Of a DNA stretch of 64,000 nucleotides, positions 40,172 to 49,057 are shown one piece after another. Below the pieces are notes generated by a model. It made no database searches, was not told where the DNA came from, and saw nothing but the letters and a program-made list of their open reading frames with translations. Origin of the DNA: Arthrobacter sp. OAP107 (GTDB taxonomy: Bacteria > Actinomycetota > Actinomycetes > Actinomycetales > Micrococcaceae); the NCBI RefSeq assembly GCF_040546765.1, contig NZ_JBEPOK010000001.1, positions 4,154,001-4,218,000 of the forward strand, given 5' to 3'. The position numbers and the translations under genes are program-made. Within the stretch, counting starts at the first letter, position 1. Every line of letters starts with the position of its first letter.

Positions 40172-43001
40172 ATGGGTCGGTTTAGGTTCGCGGTCATTAT
40201 TGCGATGCTGCTGCTCTCGGGGTGCGCGGTGGTGGCTCCGCTCGGCTCCTCGGGAGCCATACACTTCACGGCTCACCCTGGGGTGGCCCCGCACGACGCC
40301 GCGAACATCGCAGGACTCCACGAACACATCACAGCGCTGCCGGCTGCTGTGATAGAGACGGCTCCGCCTGCGCTGTCACGGATAGGGTGGACGGTGACTG
40401 CCAGCGATGAAGAAGTCTCTGCGGAGGACGGGCGGGCAGCAAACGTTCTCGACGGGGAGGCCGCCACTTTCTGGCAGAGCGCGGGGACGGAGCCTGCGAC
40501 CCCTTTTCCGCACAGCATCACGATAGACACCGGGATCACCCAGACCATCTCCGGGTTCCGTTATCTCCCACGTGCTGATGTCCCGAATGGCCGGATCGGC
40601 AGCTTCGAGATCACGGTCAGCACGGACGGCACCACGTGGGAAACTCCTGTGGCTCGGGGCACGTGGGCGGATAACAGTATAGAAAAAAGTGTGACGTTCG
40701 CGGCGGTATCGGCGCGCTTTGTGCGGCTGAAGGCAATCAGCGAAGCGGGCGACCGTGGACCATGGAGCAGCGCCGCGGAGATCAACCTGGTGGGGCAGGA
40801 GCCTAGCGATCTGCCGGCACCGGACGTGGCAACCGGATCATCGGGGTCCTGGGGGCCAACCATCGACTTCCCGCTTGTCCCCGCCGCAGCGGCACTCCTT
40901 CCAGGCAACCGGCTATTGACCTGGTCCGCCAATGCTCCTGCCATGTACGGTGGCGGCGGTGGTCTGACCCAGACGTCGATACTGAATCTCACCACCGGTG
41001 AAGTGACCCGGAATGAGGTAGCCAACACCGGTCATGACATGTTCTGCCCCGGGGTTTCGATGCTGCCAGACGGCCGGATCTTGGTCAGCGGCGGCAGCAG
41101 CAGCAACAAAACCACCCTGTATGACCCGGAAACGGACACCTGGACCGCGGGTCCCCCGATGAATATACCCCGCGGATACCAGTCCGATGTGACCACCTCT
41201 ACCGGCGAGGTGTTCACGATCGGCGGATCCTGGTCCGGTGGCCTCGGCTACAAGAACGGTGAGATATGGTCCGCCGCAGGCGGCTGGCGTGCGCTGCCCA
41301 ATGTGCTTTCTGACAGCATCCGGACACAGGATCCCGGGGGCGACTTCCGCGCCGACAATCATGCCTGGTTGTTTGCCGCCCCCGGAGGAAGGGTCTTCCA
41401 TGCCGGACCTAGCAGCCAGATGAATTGGATTTCCACCACGGGAGCCGGCACCATCAGCTCGGCCGGATTGCGCTCCGACAGCCCAGACGCGATGAACGGC
41501 AACGCCGTGATGTACGACGTCGGCAAGATCCTTACTGTGGGCGGTGCCACGGCCTACTCGGGAGTAGCTCCCACCGCAAAGGCCTACACCATCGACATCA
41601 ATAGCGGGGTCAGCGTGGCCCCGACCGCGAGCATGGCCTTCAGCCGGCAATACGCCAACGGGGTCGCACTGCCCGATGGCCAGGTACTCGTGATTGGCGG
41701 CAAAGGCACTTCGGAGACCGTAACCGACACCGGGGCCAGAATGTCGCCGGAAATCTGGAACCCTGAGACCGGACTGTGGACCACATTGGCCCCGATGGCC
41801 ATTCCCCGCGCCTATCACAGTGTCGCCACACTACTCCCGGACGGACGGGTTTTCGCGGGCGGTGGCGGGCTGTGCGCGGGTGACTGCACCACCAACCACT
41901 TGGATGGACAGATTTTTACGCCGCCCTACCTGCTGGACGAAAATGGCAACACGCGCGTACGGCCGGAAATTCTTGCTGCGCCGGCCACTGCCGCGAACGG
42001 CAACACAATTTCGGTAACCACCGGGGAACCGGTCACCAGGTTTTCCCTGATGAGGATGAGCACGGTGACGCACAGCGTGAACACCGATCAGCGGCGGATT
42101 CCGCTGACCGCAATTTCGGTGTCCGGCAATACCGCCTCGTTGAAGTTGCCTGCGGATCCCGGCGTGCTCGTTCCCGGCACTTACATGCTCTTTGCGATGG
42201 ACGACACAGGGGTTCCAAGCATTGCTACAACAATCCGGATTGGCGCCCCGGCGGCTGCCCCTTCCCCCCGCCTGGCCATCGGCAGCCTCGCCGATACGGT
42301 GGCGGCTGGCCCGGATGGCACGCTGTGGAACTACCGACCGACCGGACACGGCGGTTTCCAGCCCCGGGAAAAGATCGGCAGCGGCTGGGCAGGGCTCGCC
42401 AAGGGTTTCGTGACGGACTGGAACGTGGACGGCATATTCGACCTGATCGCGCAGTGGAAGGATGGGCGGGCTGCGGTTCTACGCAGGTAAACCCGGAGGG
42501 GGATTTGCGCCAGCGCAGGTGATCGGATCCGGGTGGGGGAATTACCACATGGTCGTGGGCCGCTGGCGGTTGACCGATAAGTACCCCAGTATCGTTGCCT
42601 ACGACTACGCCGGAACTCTCTGGCACTACGGCAACAACGCCGGAAACACCTTGAGCCCGCGCACCAGGATCGGAACCGGCTGGAACGGCCTTTACCTCAC
42701 CATGGCCGATTTCGATCAGGACGGTAAGCAGGACCTCCTCACGAGACGCAGCGACGGCAAGCTGCTGCTGTATCGCTCCACAGGGGGCGGCACCTTCATC
42801 GCCGAGCCCAGGCGCGTGGTCGGCATTAGCTGGAATATCGTGAACAACATCACCAGGGTGACGGGATTCACCCCCGGAAATCTAGGCCTGCTCAGCCGCC
42901 TCACTGACGGCAGAATGGCCCACTACCCCTACAGGAACGGCAACTGGGGCACCCGGACCATCGTTGGATCAGGTTGGAGCGCCTACAACATCTTCCGGTA
43001 G
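40172..43001 (+). pseudogene. Galactose-oxidase-like copper radical oxidase lipoprotein, one frameshift
   Basis: Would encode 942 residues. Residues 1-18 are a lipoprotein signal (LLSGC, Cys18); about 70-208 form an F5/8-type C (discoidin) domain; about 225-600 a seven-bladed kelch propeller; about 600-692 the galactose-oxidase C-terminal domain; and 695 onward FG-GAP/VCBS-like repeats. Comparison with fungal galactose oxidase from memory shows every key residue: Cys292 in HDMFCPG (crosslinked Cys), Tyr336 in RGYQS, Trp354 in GGSWSGG, Tyr548-His549 in RAYHS, and His634 in THSVNTDQRR. The frame breaks at G42468-42470 (an extra G after KDGR); the rest continues to 43001. The catalytic domains are intact before the break. 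ATG 40172 has GGAGG-rich sequence upstream. Confidence 0.85.
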
Positions 43002-43026
43002 CCCGGAGGTTGGCCGGTGACCCCGT

Positions 43027-44940
43027 TCAGTACTCCGGAACCGCGTCCTCCGCCACGGCCGTGGCCTCGGCGAACTGGGTCCGGTACAGCTCGGCATAGC
43101 GGCCGTCGGCAGCCAGCAGCTCCGTGTGCGTCCCGCGCTCCACAATCCGGCCGTCCTCCACCACCAGGATGGCGTCAGCCGCACGGATGGTGGAGAGCCG
43201 GTGGGCAATCACGACGGCGGTGCGGCCTTCCAGCGCGGCGCCCAGCGCCGCCTGCACGGCAGCTTCGTTCGTGGAGTCCAGCGCTGCGGTTGCTTCGTCG
43301 AGGATGACCACGCGCGGCTGGGCGATCAGCAGCCGGGCGATGGTGAGCCGCTGCCGCTCCCCGCCGGAGAGGCGGTAGCCACGCTCCCCCACCACGGTAT
43401 CGAGGCCGTCGGGAAGCGAACGGATCATGGCTTCGAGCCGGGCCTGGCGCAGGACTGCCCACATGTCCTCGTCGGTGGCCTCGGGGCGGGCCAGCCTGAG
43501 GTTGGAGGCGATGGTCTCGTGGAACAGGTGCCCGTCCTGGGTGACCATGCCCAGGGTGGCGCGGATGGAATCGAAGGTCAGGTCGCGCACGTCCAGGCCA
43601 GAGGCCGGACCGGTGCCGCCGAGGCGCACGGCGCCGGAATCGACGTCGTACAGCCGGGACAGCAGCTGGGCCACCGTGGACTTGCCGGCACCGGAAGAGC
43701 CCACAAGGGCGACGGTCTGTCCCGGTTCCACCCGGAAGCTGATCCCGTGCAGCACCTCTTCACCGCCGCGGGTGTCCAGCGTGGAGACCTCCTCCAGCGA
43801 CGCCAGCGATACCTTGTCCGCCGAGGGGTAGGAGAAGCGCACGTCGTCAAACTCCACGGCCACGGGCCCGGGCGGGACCGCCAGCGCACCGGGCTTTTCC
43901 TGGATCAGGGGCTTCAGGTCCAGGATTTCGAAGACCCGCTCAAAGCTGACCAGCGCGCTCATGATTTCAACGCGGGCGTTGGACAGCGCGGTGAGCGGCG
44001 CGTAGAGGCGGGTGAGCAGCAGCGCCAGCACCACGACGTCGCCCGGGGCGAGCTGCCCGCCGATGGCCAGCCAGCCGCCCAGGCCATAAACCAGGGCCAG
44101 GGCCAGCGCTGAGACCAGCGTCAGGGCCGTCACGAATGTGAACTGCAGCATCGCCGTCCGCACGCCGATGTCGCGGACCCGGCCGGCCCGCAGCGCAAAC
44201 TCCCGGGATTCCTCGTCCGGCCGCCCGAAGAGCTTGACCAGGGTGGCCCCGGGCGCCGAGAAGCGCTCGGTCATTTGGGTGCCCATGGCGGCGTTGTGCT
44301 CCGCCGCCTCACGCCGCAGGTCCGCCAGCCGGGAGCCCATCCGCCGGGCGGGGATGAGGAAGATCGGCAGCAGGACCATGGCCAGCACGGTGACCAGCCA
44401 GGAGGTGTTCAGCATCACCGCGAGGGTGAGGATGAGGGCCACGACGTTGCTGACCACACCGGACAGGGTTCCGGCGAACGCGGACTGCGCGCCGATGACG
44501 TCGTTGTTCAGGCGGCTGACCAGCGCGCCGGTGCGGGTCCGGGTGAAGAACGCGATGGGCATCCTCTGCACGTGGTCGAACACCTTGGTGCGCAGGTCCA
44601 CGATGACGCCCTCGCCGATGGTGGAGGACAGCCAGCGGCTCACCATGCCGAGTGCTGCCTCAGCCACGGCCACGCCCGCGATCAGGGCAGCCAGGCGGAC
44701 CACCTCGCCGGCATCGGCGCGGGCGACGATCGTGTTGACCACCTGGCCGGCGAGCACCGGCGTGGCAACCGCCAGGAAGGCCATGGCCACGGAGACGGCC
44801 ACGAACGCGATCAGTCTTCCCTGGTGCGGACGGGCGAAGCCCATGACGCGCTTCAGGGTCTCCTTGGAGAAGGGCCGGGAACCGCTTTTGGCCCGGGTGA
44901 TGTTGTAAAGGGAGCGCCAGGCGACGCCGTCCATGCTCAT
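43027..44940 (-). CDS. ABC exporter half-transporter (permease fused to ATPase)
   Basis: 637-residue type IV (ABCB-like) exporter. Six helices span about 45-310; then the ATPase has Walker A GSSGAGKSTV, Q-loop GMVTQDGHLFHE, signature LSGGERQR, Walker B RVVILDEATAALD and the H-loop AHRLSTIRAAD. It probably works as a homodimer exporting a lipid, peptide or drug. Its ATG overlaps the stop codon of the ABC-F gene (ATGA), with GGAG 8 nt upstream. Linkage to an ABC-F protein suggests a stress- or antibiotic-related role, but this is inference. Confidence 0.93.
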   Translation of the reverse strand: MSMDGVAWRSLYNITRAKSGSRPFSKETLKRVMGFARPHQGRLIAFVAVSVAMAFLAVATPVLAGQVVNTIVARADAGEVVRLAALIAGVAVAEAALGMVSRWLSSTIGEGVIVDLRTKVFDHVQRMPIAFFTRTRTGALVSRLNNDVIGAQSAFAGTLSGVVSNVVALILTLAVMLNTSWLVTVLAMVLLPIFLIPARRMGSRLADLRREAAEHNAAMGTQMTERFSAPGATLVKLFGRPDEESREFALRAGRVRDIGVRTAMLQFTFVTALTLVSALALALVYGLGGWLAIGGQLAPGDVVVLALLLTRLYAPLTALSNARVEIMSALVSFERVFEILDLKPLIQEKPGALAVPPGPVAVEFDDVRFSYPSADKVSLASLEEVSTLDTRGGEEVLHGISFRVEPGQTVALVGSSGAGKSTVAQLLSRLYDVDSGAVRLGGTGPASGLDVRDLTFDSIRATLGMVTQDGHLFHETIASNLRLARPEATDEDMWAVLRQARLEAMIRSLPDGLDTVVGERGYRLSGGERQRLTIARLLIAQPRVVILDEATAALDSTNEAAVQAALGAALEGRTAVVIAHRLSTIRAADAILVVEDGRIVERGTHTELLAADGRYAELYRTQFAEATAVAEDAVPEY

Positions 44941-46601
44941 TTGTTCTGCTCCATCTTGCCTGCCGCCAGTTCGGTGACGACGCCGTTGTCCACGTTCCAG
45001 CGCACGTCCAGGCGGACGTTTTCCAGCAGCCGCCGGTCGTGGGTGACCAGCAGCAGGGCGCCGTCGTAACTTTCCAGTGCTTCCTCCAGCTGCTCGATCG
45101 CAGGGAGGTCCAGGTGGTTGGTGGGCTCATCCAGGACCAGCAGGTTTACGCCGCGCGCCTGCAGCAGGGCCAGGGCGGCGCGGGTCCGCTCCCCCGGCGA
45201 CAGCGAGTCCACGGTGCGCGCGGTGTGGTCCGCCCTGAGGCCGAACTTTGCCAGCAGCGTGCGGACCTCGGCGGACGTGTAGTCGCTCAGGACGGCTTCG
45301 ACGGCATCAGCCAGTTTCATGTGTCCGGCCAGCAGCCCGCGGGCCTGGTCGATCTCGCCGACGGCCACGGACGCACCGCGCGAGGCGTCCCCGGAGTCCG
45401 GCTCCTGGTTTCCCAGGAGCAGCCGGAGCAGCGTGGACTTGCCGGCCCCATTTGGCCCCGTGATGCCGATCCGCTCGCCGGCGTTGAGCTGCAGGTTCAC
45501 CGGCCCCAGGGTGAAGCTGCCCTGCCGCACGACGGCGTCGCGCAGGGTTGCCACCACGGAGCTGGACCGCGGCGCCTGGCCGATGCTGAACTGCAGCTGC
45601 CATTCCTTGCGCGGTTCCTCAACCACGTCCAGCCTGGCGATGCGCGATTCCATCTGCCGGACCTTCTGTGCCTGCTTTTCGGAGGACTCGGTGCTGGCGG
45701 CGCGGCGGATCTTGTCGTTGTCAGGGCTTTTCCGCATCGCGTTCCGGACGCCCTGGGAGCTCCATTCCCGCTGGGTGCGGGCCCGGGACACGAGGTCCGC
45801 CTTGGTCGCAGCGAATTCCTCGTACCGTTCACGGGCATGCCGGCGGGCCACGTCGCGTTCCTCCAGGAAGGCCTCATATCCGCCGTCGTACACGGCCACG
45901 GAGTTCTGGGCGAGGTCCAGCTCCACGATGGAGGTCACGCAGCGGGCCAGGAACTCGCGGTCGTGGGAAACCAGCACCACGCCGCCGCGCAGGCCCTGCA
46001 CGAAGGCTTCCAGCTTGGCCAGGCCGTCCAGGTCAAGATCGTTGGTGGGCTCGTCCAACAGCACGACGTCGAAGCGGCTCAGCAGCAGGGCGGCGAGCGC
46101 CACGCGCGCAGCCTGCCCCCCGGAGAGCCCGGTCATCCCGGCCTCGGGGCCAATATCCAGGCCAAGGTCCGCGAGGACGGGCGCTATCCGCTCGTCCAGG
46201 TCCGCGGCGCCGGAGGCCATCCACCGGTCAAACGCCAGCGAGTAGGCGTCGTCCGCTCCCGGCGCACCCGAGCCGAGGGCCTCCGCCGTGGCTTCCATCT
46301 CGGCGGTGGCTTTCGCGCAGCCGGTGCGGCGGGCGATGTAGGCGGCAACCGTTTCACCGGGGACGCGTTCGTGTTCCTGCGGCAGCCAGCCCACAAAGGC
46401 ATCGGCGGGCGCGAGGCTGACGGTGCCGTCCTGTGCCTCCTCCACGCCGGCAAGGAGGCGTAGCAGTGTGGACTTGCCCGCACCGTTGGCGCCGACCACG
46501 CCAACAACGTCCCCGGGAGCCACCGTGAGGGACAGCCCGGAGAACAGGGTGCGATGATCACGACCGCCCGAAAGGTCCTTCGCAACAAGGGTTGCAGTCA
46601 T
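44937..46601 (-). CDS. ABC-F family ATPase (ribosome-associated)
   Basis: Soluble 554-residue protein with two ABC domains and no membrane helix. First domain: Walker A GANGAGKSTL and signature LSGGQAAR, Walker B LLDEPTNDLD. Second: GPNGAGKSTL, LSPGERTR (altered signature) and LDEPTNHLD. A linker helix-hairpin of about 80 residues rich in Arg/Lys (interdomain P-site tRNA-interaction motif) lies between. ABC-F proteins bind the ribosomal E site; some protect from antibiotics. ATG 46601 is preferred over TTG 46604. A hairpin 58 nt upstream may be a leader attenuator. Co-transcribed with the exporter downstream. Confidence 0.93.
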   Translation of the reverse strand: MTATLVAKDLSGGRDHRTLFSGLSLTVAPGDVVGVVGANGAGKSTLLRLLAGVEEAQDGTVSLAPADAFVGWLPQEHERVPGETVAAYIARRTGCAKATAEMEATAEALGSGAPGADDAYSLAFDRWMASGAADLDERIAPVLADLGLDIGPEAGMTGLSGGQAARVALAALLLSRFDVVLLDEPTNDLDLDGLAKLEAFVQGLRGGVVLVSHDREFLARCVTSIVELDLAQNSVAVYDGGYEAFLEERDVARRHARERYEEFAATKADLVSRARTQREWSSQGVRNAMRKSPDNDKIRRAASTESSEKQAQKVRQMESRIARLDVVEEPRKEWQLQFSIGQAPRSSSVVATLRDAVVRQGSFTLGPVNLQLNAGERIGITGPNGAGKSTLLRLLLGNQEPDSGDASRGASVAVGEIDQARGLLAGHMKLADAVEAVLSDYTSAEVRTLLAKFGLRADHTARTVDSLSPGERTRAALALLQARGVNLLVLDEPTNHLDLPAIEQLEEALESYDGALLLVTHDRRLLENVRLDVRWNVDNGVVTELAAGKMEQNK

Positions 46602-46658
46602 CAATCCATCCTCTCACCGCTGCCCGTTTTCGCCCCGAAAATTCAGGCGGGCATGAAA

Positions 46659-46703
46659 GAACCCGCTGGTCCGGACTTGGGGGGTGTACGGACCAGCGGG
46701 TTC
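46659..46703 (-). promoter_or_regulatory. Leader hairpin upstream of the ABC-F gene
   Basis: Perfect 15-bp stem (46659-46673 with 46689-46703) and 15-nt loop. On the minus strand it ends in GGGTTCTTTC, like a weak terminator, 58 nt before the ABC-F start. It could be a transcription attenuator of the kind known for ABC-F resistance genes. Confidence 0.5.
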
Positions 46704-46797
46704 GACCATTTAGCATAGTTGAAGCGGGGCGGTACGTAAAATCGAGGCCGGCGGACCGCCACTTCGCACCGCCCCGCCCGTCAGTAGAGAGCGTTTC

Positions 46798-47523
46798 ATG
46801 CCCCTATCCGCCAAGGCCTTCCAGCGCTGGCTGCACGGCGTCGCGCCGGACGCCAGCATTGCTGATGTGGCCAGGGCCTCCGGGGTAAAGCGGACCACCC
46901 TCGCCCAGCAGCTGGTGCGGGGAAAGGTTGCCGAGACCACTGTCGTGAGCATCAGCCGGGCGTACAACATCAATCCTGTTGCCGCCCTGGCCACTTTTGA
47001 GCCGTACAGCGACCTCGCCAGTTCCACCACCCCGCCCACGTTGCAGGAACTGGTCAGTCAAATTGCCACCGTCGACCTGCTGCGGGCAGTCATTGACCGC
47101 ACCGCGCCCACAGGCTCCACCGGCCCGCCCGAGCTCAGCCCGCCGCCGCATGCCACCTCCGTGAAGAACTGGGTGGACGCCATCGACGACGGCGAACTCC
47201 GCCACCGCGTCTCCGCCGCCACCGGCGTCGCACCCCAAAACTACTCAGCACAACTGACCGCCAACCGGCTCGCCCCCGAACTGGCCCTGGCCACCTCCCG
47301 CGCAGCCGGCGTCGGACTGGCAGGCGGACTGGTGGCCTCCGGGCTGGTGACCGAAACCGAAGCCGGCTGGCCACCCGGCGCCCGCCAGGCGGCCCTGGAC
47401 CGGCTCAGCGACGGCGACCTCGCCGCCCTTGCCGGGGAACGCCTCCAAGCGCTCGGCAAAACCCTGCGGCGCCAGGAACACGACCAACGACAAACTGAAC
47501 AGATTTGGAAGAACCTCGGATGA
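46798..47523 (+). CDS. HTH protein, copy 1 of duplicated HTH/7-TM module
   Basis: 241-residue protein with a lambda-repressor-like helix-turn-helix at about 20-45 (IADVARASGVKRTTLAQQLV) near the N-terminus, a variable linker (95-110), and a C-terminal half (110-235) of unknown fold that is rich in Ala/Leu and ends in a charged helix RRQEHDQRQTEQIWKNL. Overlaps the next gene by 4 nt (ATGA). The paralogue at 48305 is about 80 percent identical in the first half and nearly identical in the second. A shared GAGAGCGTTTC precedes both ATGs. Probably a DNA-binding regulator that works with the membrane partner; no known system recognised with certainty. Confidence 0.75.
   Translation: MPLSAKAFQRWLHGVAPDASIADVARASGVKRTTLAQQLVRGKVAETTVVSISRAYNINPVAALATFEPYSDLASSTTPPTLQELVSQIATVDLLRAVIDRTAPTGSTGPPELSPPPHATSVKNWVDAIDDGELRHRVSAATGVAPQNYSAQLTANRLAPELALATSRAAGVGLAGGLVASGLVTETEAGWPPGARQAALDRLSDGDLAALAGERLQALGKTLRRQEHDQRQTEQIWKNLG
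47127..47384 (+). repeat. 258-bp perfect duplicate, copy 1
   Basis: Identical to 48661-48918 at every base, synonymous sites included, and still highly similar to about 47497. Lies within the HTH gene and covers the start of its C-terminal half. Confidence 0.9.
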
Positions 47524-48269
47524 TTGAAATGCTGCAATGGACCACCCTGATCGCGTCCGGCGCCGCGGCGCTGAGCCGGATCCCGAACCTGGTCCGCCGG
47601 AAAAACAGGTCCATCTTCTATGCCCTGGCGCTCCTGACGCTGGCCATCCTGCTGAGCATCCGCGGCCCCTACCTGGCGATCGACACCCTGCTTGGCGGCA
47701 TCAACGTCGCAAACCTCCTGCTGCGCTTCATCATCTTCGGAGCCATCCTTTTCCTGGCTCTCCGGATTGCGGCCGGGTTCGGGGACAGCCGCGGGATCCA
47801 GCTGATCCAGGGACGGGCCGGCATGCTGGCCCTCGGCGTGATTTCTGCCGTGCTGGTTGTGTGCTTTGTCCTGATGGACACGTCGGGCTCATCTGCGGGG
47901 CTCGTGGACGTGGCAGCCAAGAATCAGCAGAACGCCCTCCTCGTCGAGTACTACGGCGCCGCGGGCCGCGCCTACCCGGCCTTCGTGTGCCTCGCCATCC
48001 TGCCGGGAATGCTGCGGGCGGTCGGGCGCCCGCTGCCCGCCCTGCTCCGGGTAAGCGCGGCACTTTTGGCCGTGGGCAGCATCGCGATCCCCCTTACCTT
48101 GCTGTTCCCGGTCATCCCTCCGCCGCTGGGATTCCTGCGTTTCGTCGTGAACTACACGGCCATCCTCTGCTTCGTCATCGGCTTGGCACTCATCTGGGTG
48201 GCCAGCGGCAGAGCAGGCCGGCGGCGCGGAGCCCTGTCCGTCGAGCGCCGCTCATTGCCACGCCGCTAA
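47520..48269 (+). CDS. Predicted 7-TM membrane protein, copy 1
   Basis: 249 residues with about seven hydrophobic segments: roughly 5-22, 33-50, 60-84, 100-119, 145-163, 172-195 and 203-226, then a basic tail. A conserved stretch shared with the copy at 49054 is IDTLLGGINVANLLLRF. The layout recalls the actinobacterial MAB_1171c-type putative transporters/sensors that accompany XRE regulators, but I cannot confirm membership. ATG overlaps the HTH stop codon. Likely partner of the HTH protein in membrane sensing or transport. Confidence 0.72.
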   Translation: MIEMLQWTTLIASGAAALSRIPNLVRRKNRSIFYALALLTLAILLSIRGPYLAIDTLLGGINVANLLLRFIIFGAILFLALRIAAGFGDSRGIQLIQGRAGMLALGVISAVLVVCFVLMDTSGSSAGLVDVAAKNQQNALLVEYYGAAGRAYPAFVCLAILPGMLRAVGRPLPALLRVSAALLAVGSIAIPLTLLFPVIPPPLGFLRFVVNYTAILCFVIGLALIWVASGRAGRRRGALSVERRSLPRR

Positions 48270-48304
48270 TATGAGTCAAACATTCGTTCAGCAGAGAGCG
48301 TTTC

Positions 48305-49057
48305 ATGCCCCTCCCAGCCAAAGCATTCCAGCGCTGGCTTAGCGACGTGGCACCGGATACCAGCACGGCCGATGTCTGCAGGCTCTCCGGGGTAAAGCGG
48401 ACCACCCTCGCCCAGCAGTTGGTGCGGGGAAAGGTTGCCGAGACCACAGTCGTGAGCATCAGCCGGGCCTACAACATCAATCCGGTTGCCGCCCTGGCCA
48501 CTTTTGAGGCGTACAGCGACCTCGCCGGTTCCACCACTCCGCCCACCGACAAGGAACTGGTCAGCCAAATTGCCACCGCGGACCTGCTGCACGCCATTAT
48601 TGCCCGCACCGCGGCCGGCGCCGGAGCAGGTGCCGCCGGCACTGGCAATGGCACAGGACCGCCCGAGCTCAGCCCGCCGCCGCATGCCACCTCCGTGAAG
48701 AACTGGGTGGACGCCATCGACGACGGCGAACTCCGCCACCGCGTCTCCGCCGCCACCGGCGTCGCACCCCAAAACTACTCAGCACAACTGACCGCCAACC
48801 GGCTCGCCCCCGAACTGGCCCTGGCCACCTCCCGCGCAGCCGGCGTCGGACTGGCAGGCGGACTGGTGGCCTCCGGGCTGGTGACCGAAACCGAAGCCGG
48901 CTGGCCACCCGGCGCCCGGCAGGCTGCCCTGGACCGGCTCAGCGACGGCGACCTCGCCGCCCTTGCCGGGGAACGCCTCCAGGCACTAGGCAAAACCCTG
49001 CGGCGCCAGGAACACGACCAGGAGCAGACGGAAAGAATCTGGGAGAACCTGGTATGA
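48305..49057 (+). CDS. HTH protein, copy 2 of duplicated HTH/7-TM module
   Basis: 250-residue paralogue of the gene at 46798. The HTH (TADVCRLSGVKRTTLAQQLV) is at the same place; the linker has 9 extra Gly/Ala/Thr-rich residues; residues from about 118 on are almost identical to copy 1 because of a perfectly repeated 258-bp segment. TAATAT at 48267-48272 may be its -10 element. Overlaps the next gene by 4 nt. Conservation of both copies without damage suggests that each is used. Confidence 0.75.
   Translation: MPLPAKAFQRWLSDVAPDTSTADVCRLSGVKRTTLAQQLVRGKVAETTVVSISRAYNINPVAALATFEAYSDLAGSTTPPTDKELVSQIATADLLHAIIARTAAGAGAGAAGTGNGTGPPELSPPPHATSVKNWVDAIDDGELRHRVSAATGVAPQNYSAQLTANRLAPELALATSRAAGVGLAGGLVASGLVTETEAGWPPGARQAALDRLSDGDLAALAGERLQALGKTLRRQEHDQEQTERIWENLV
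48661..48918 (+). repeat. 258-bp perfect duplicate, copy 2
   Basis: Partner of 47127-47384. Flanking sequence has diverged, pointing to gene conversion rather than a very recent duplication of the whole module. Confidence 0.9.

Noticed and set aside
47127..48918. Duplicated 258 bp as an insertion sequence or phage repeat
   Set aside because: It lies within coding sequence, has no terminal inverted repeats and is flanked by homologous, diverged paralogues; gene conversion is simpler.
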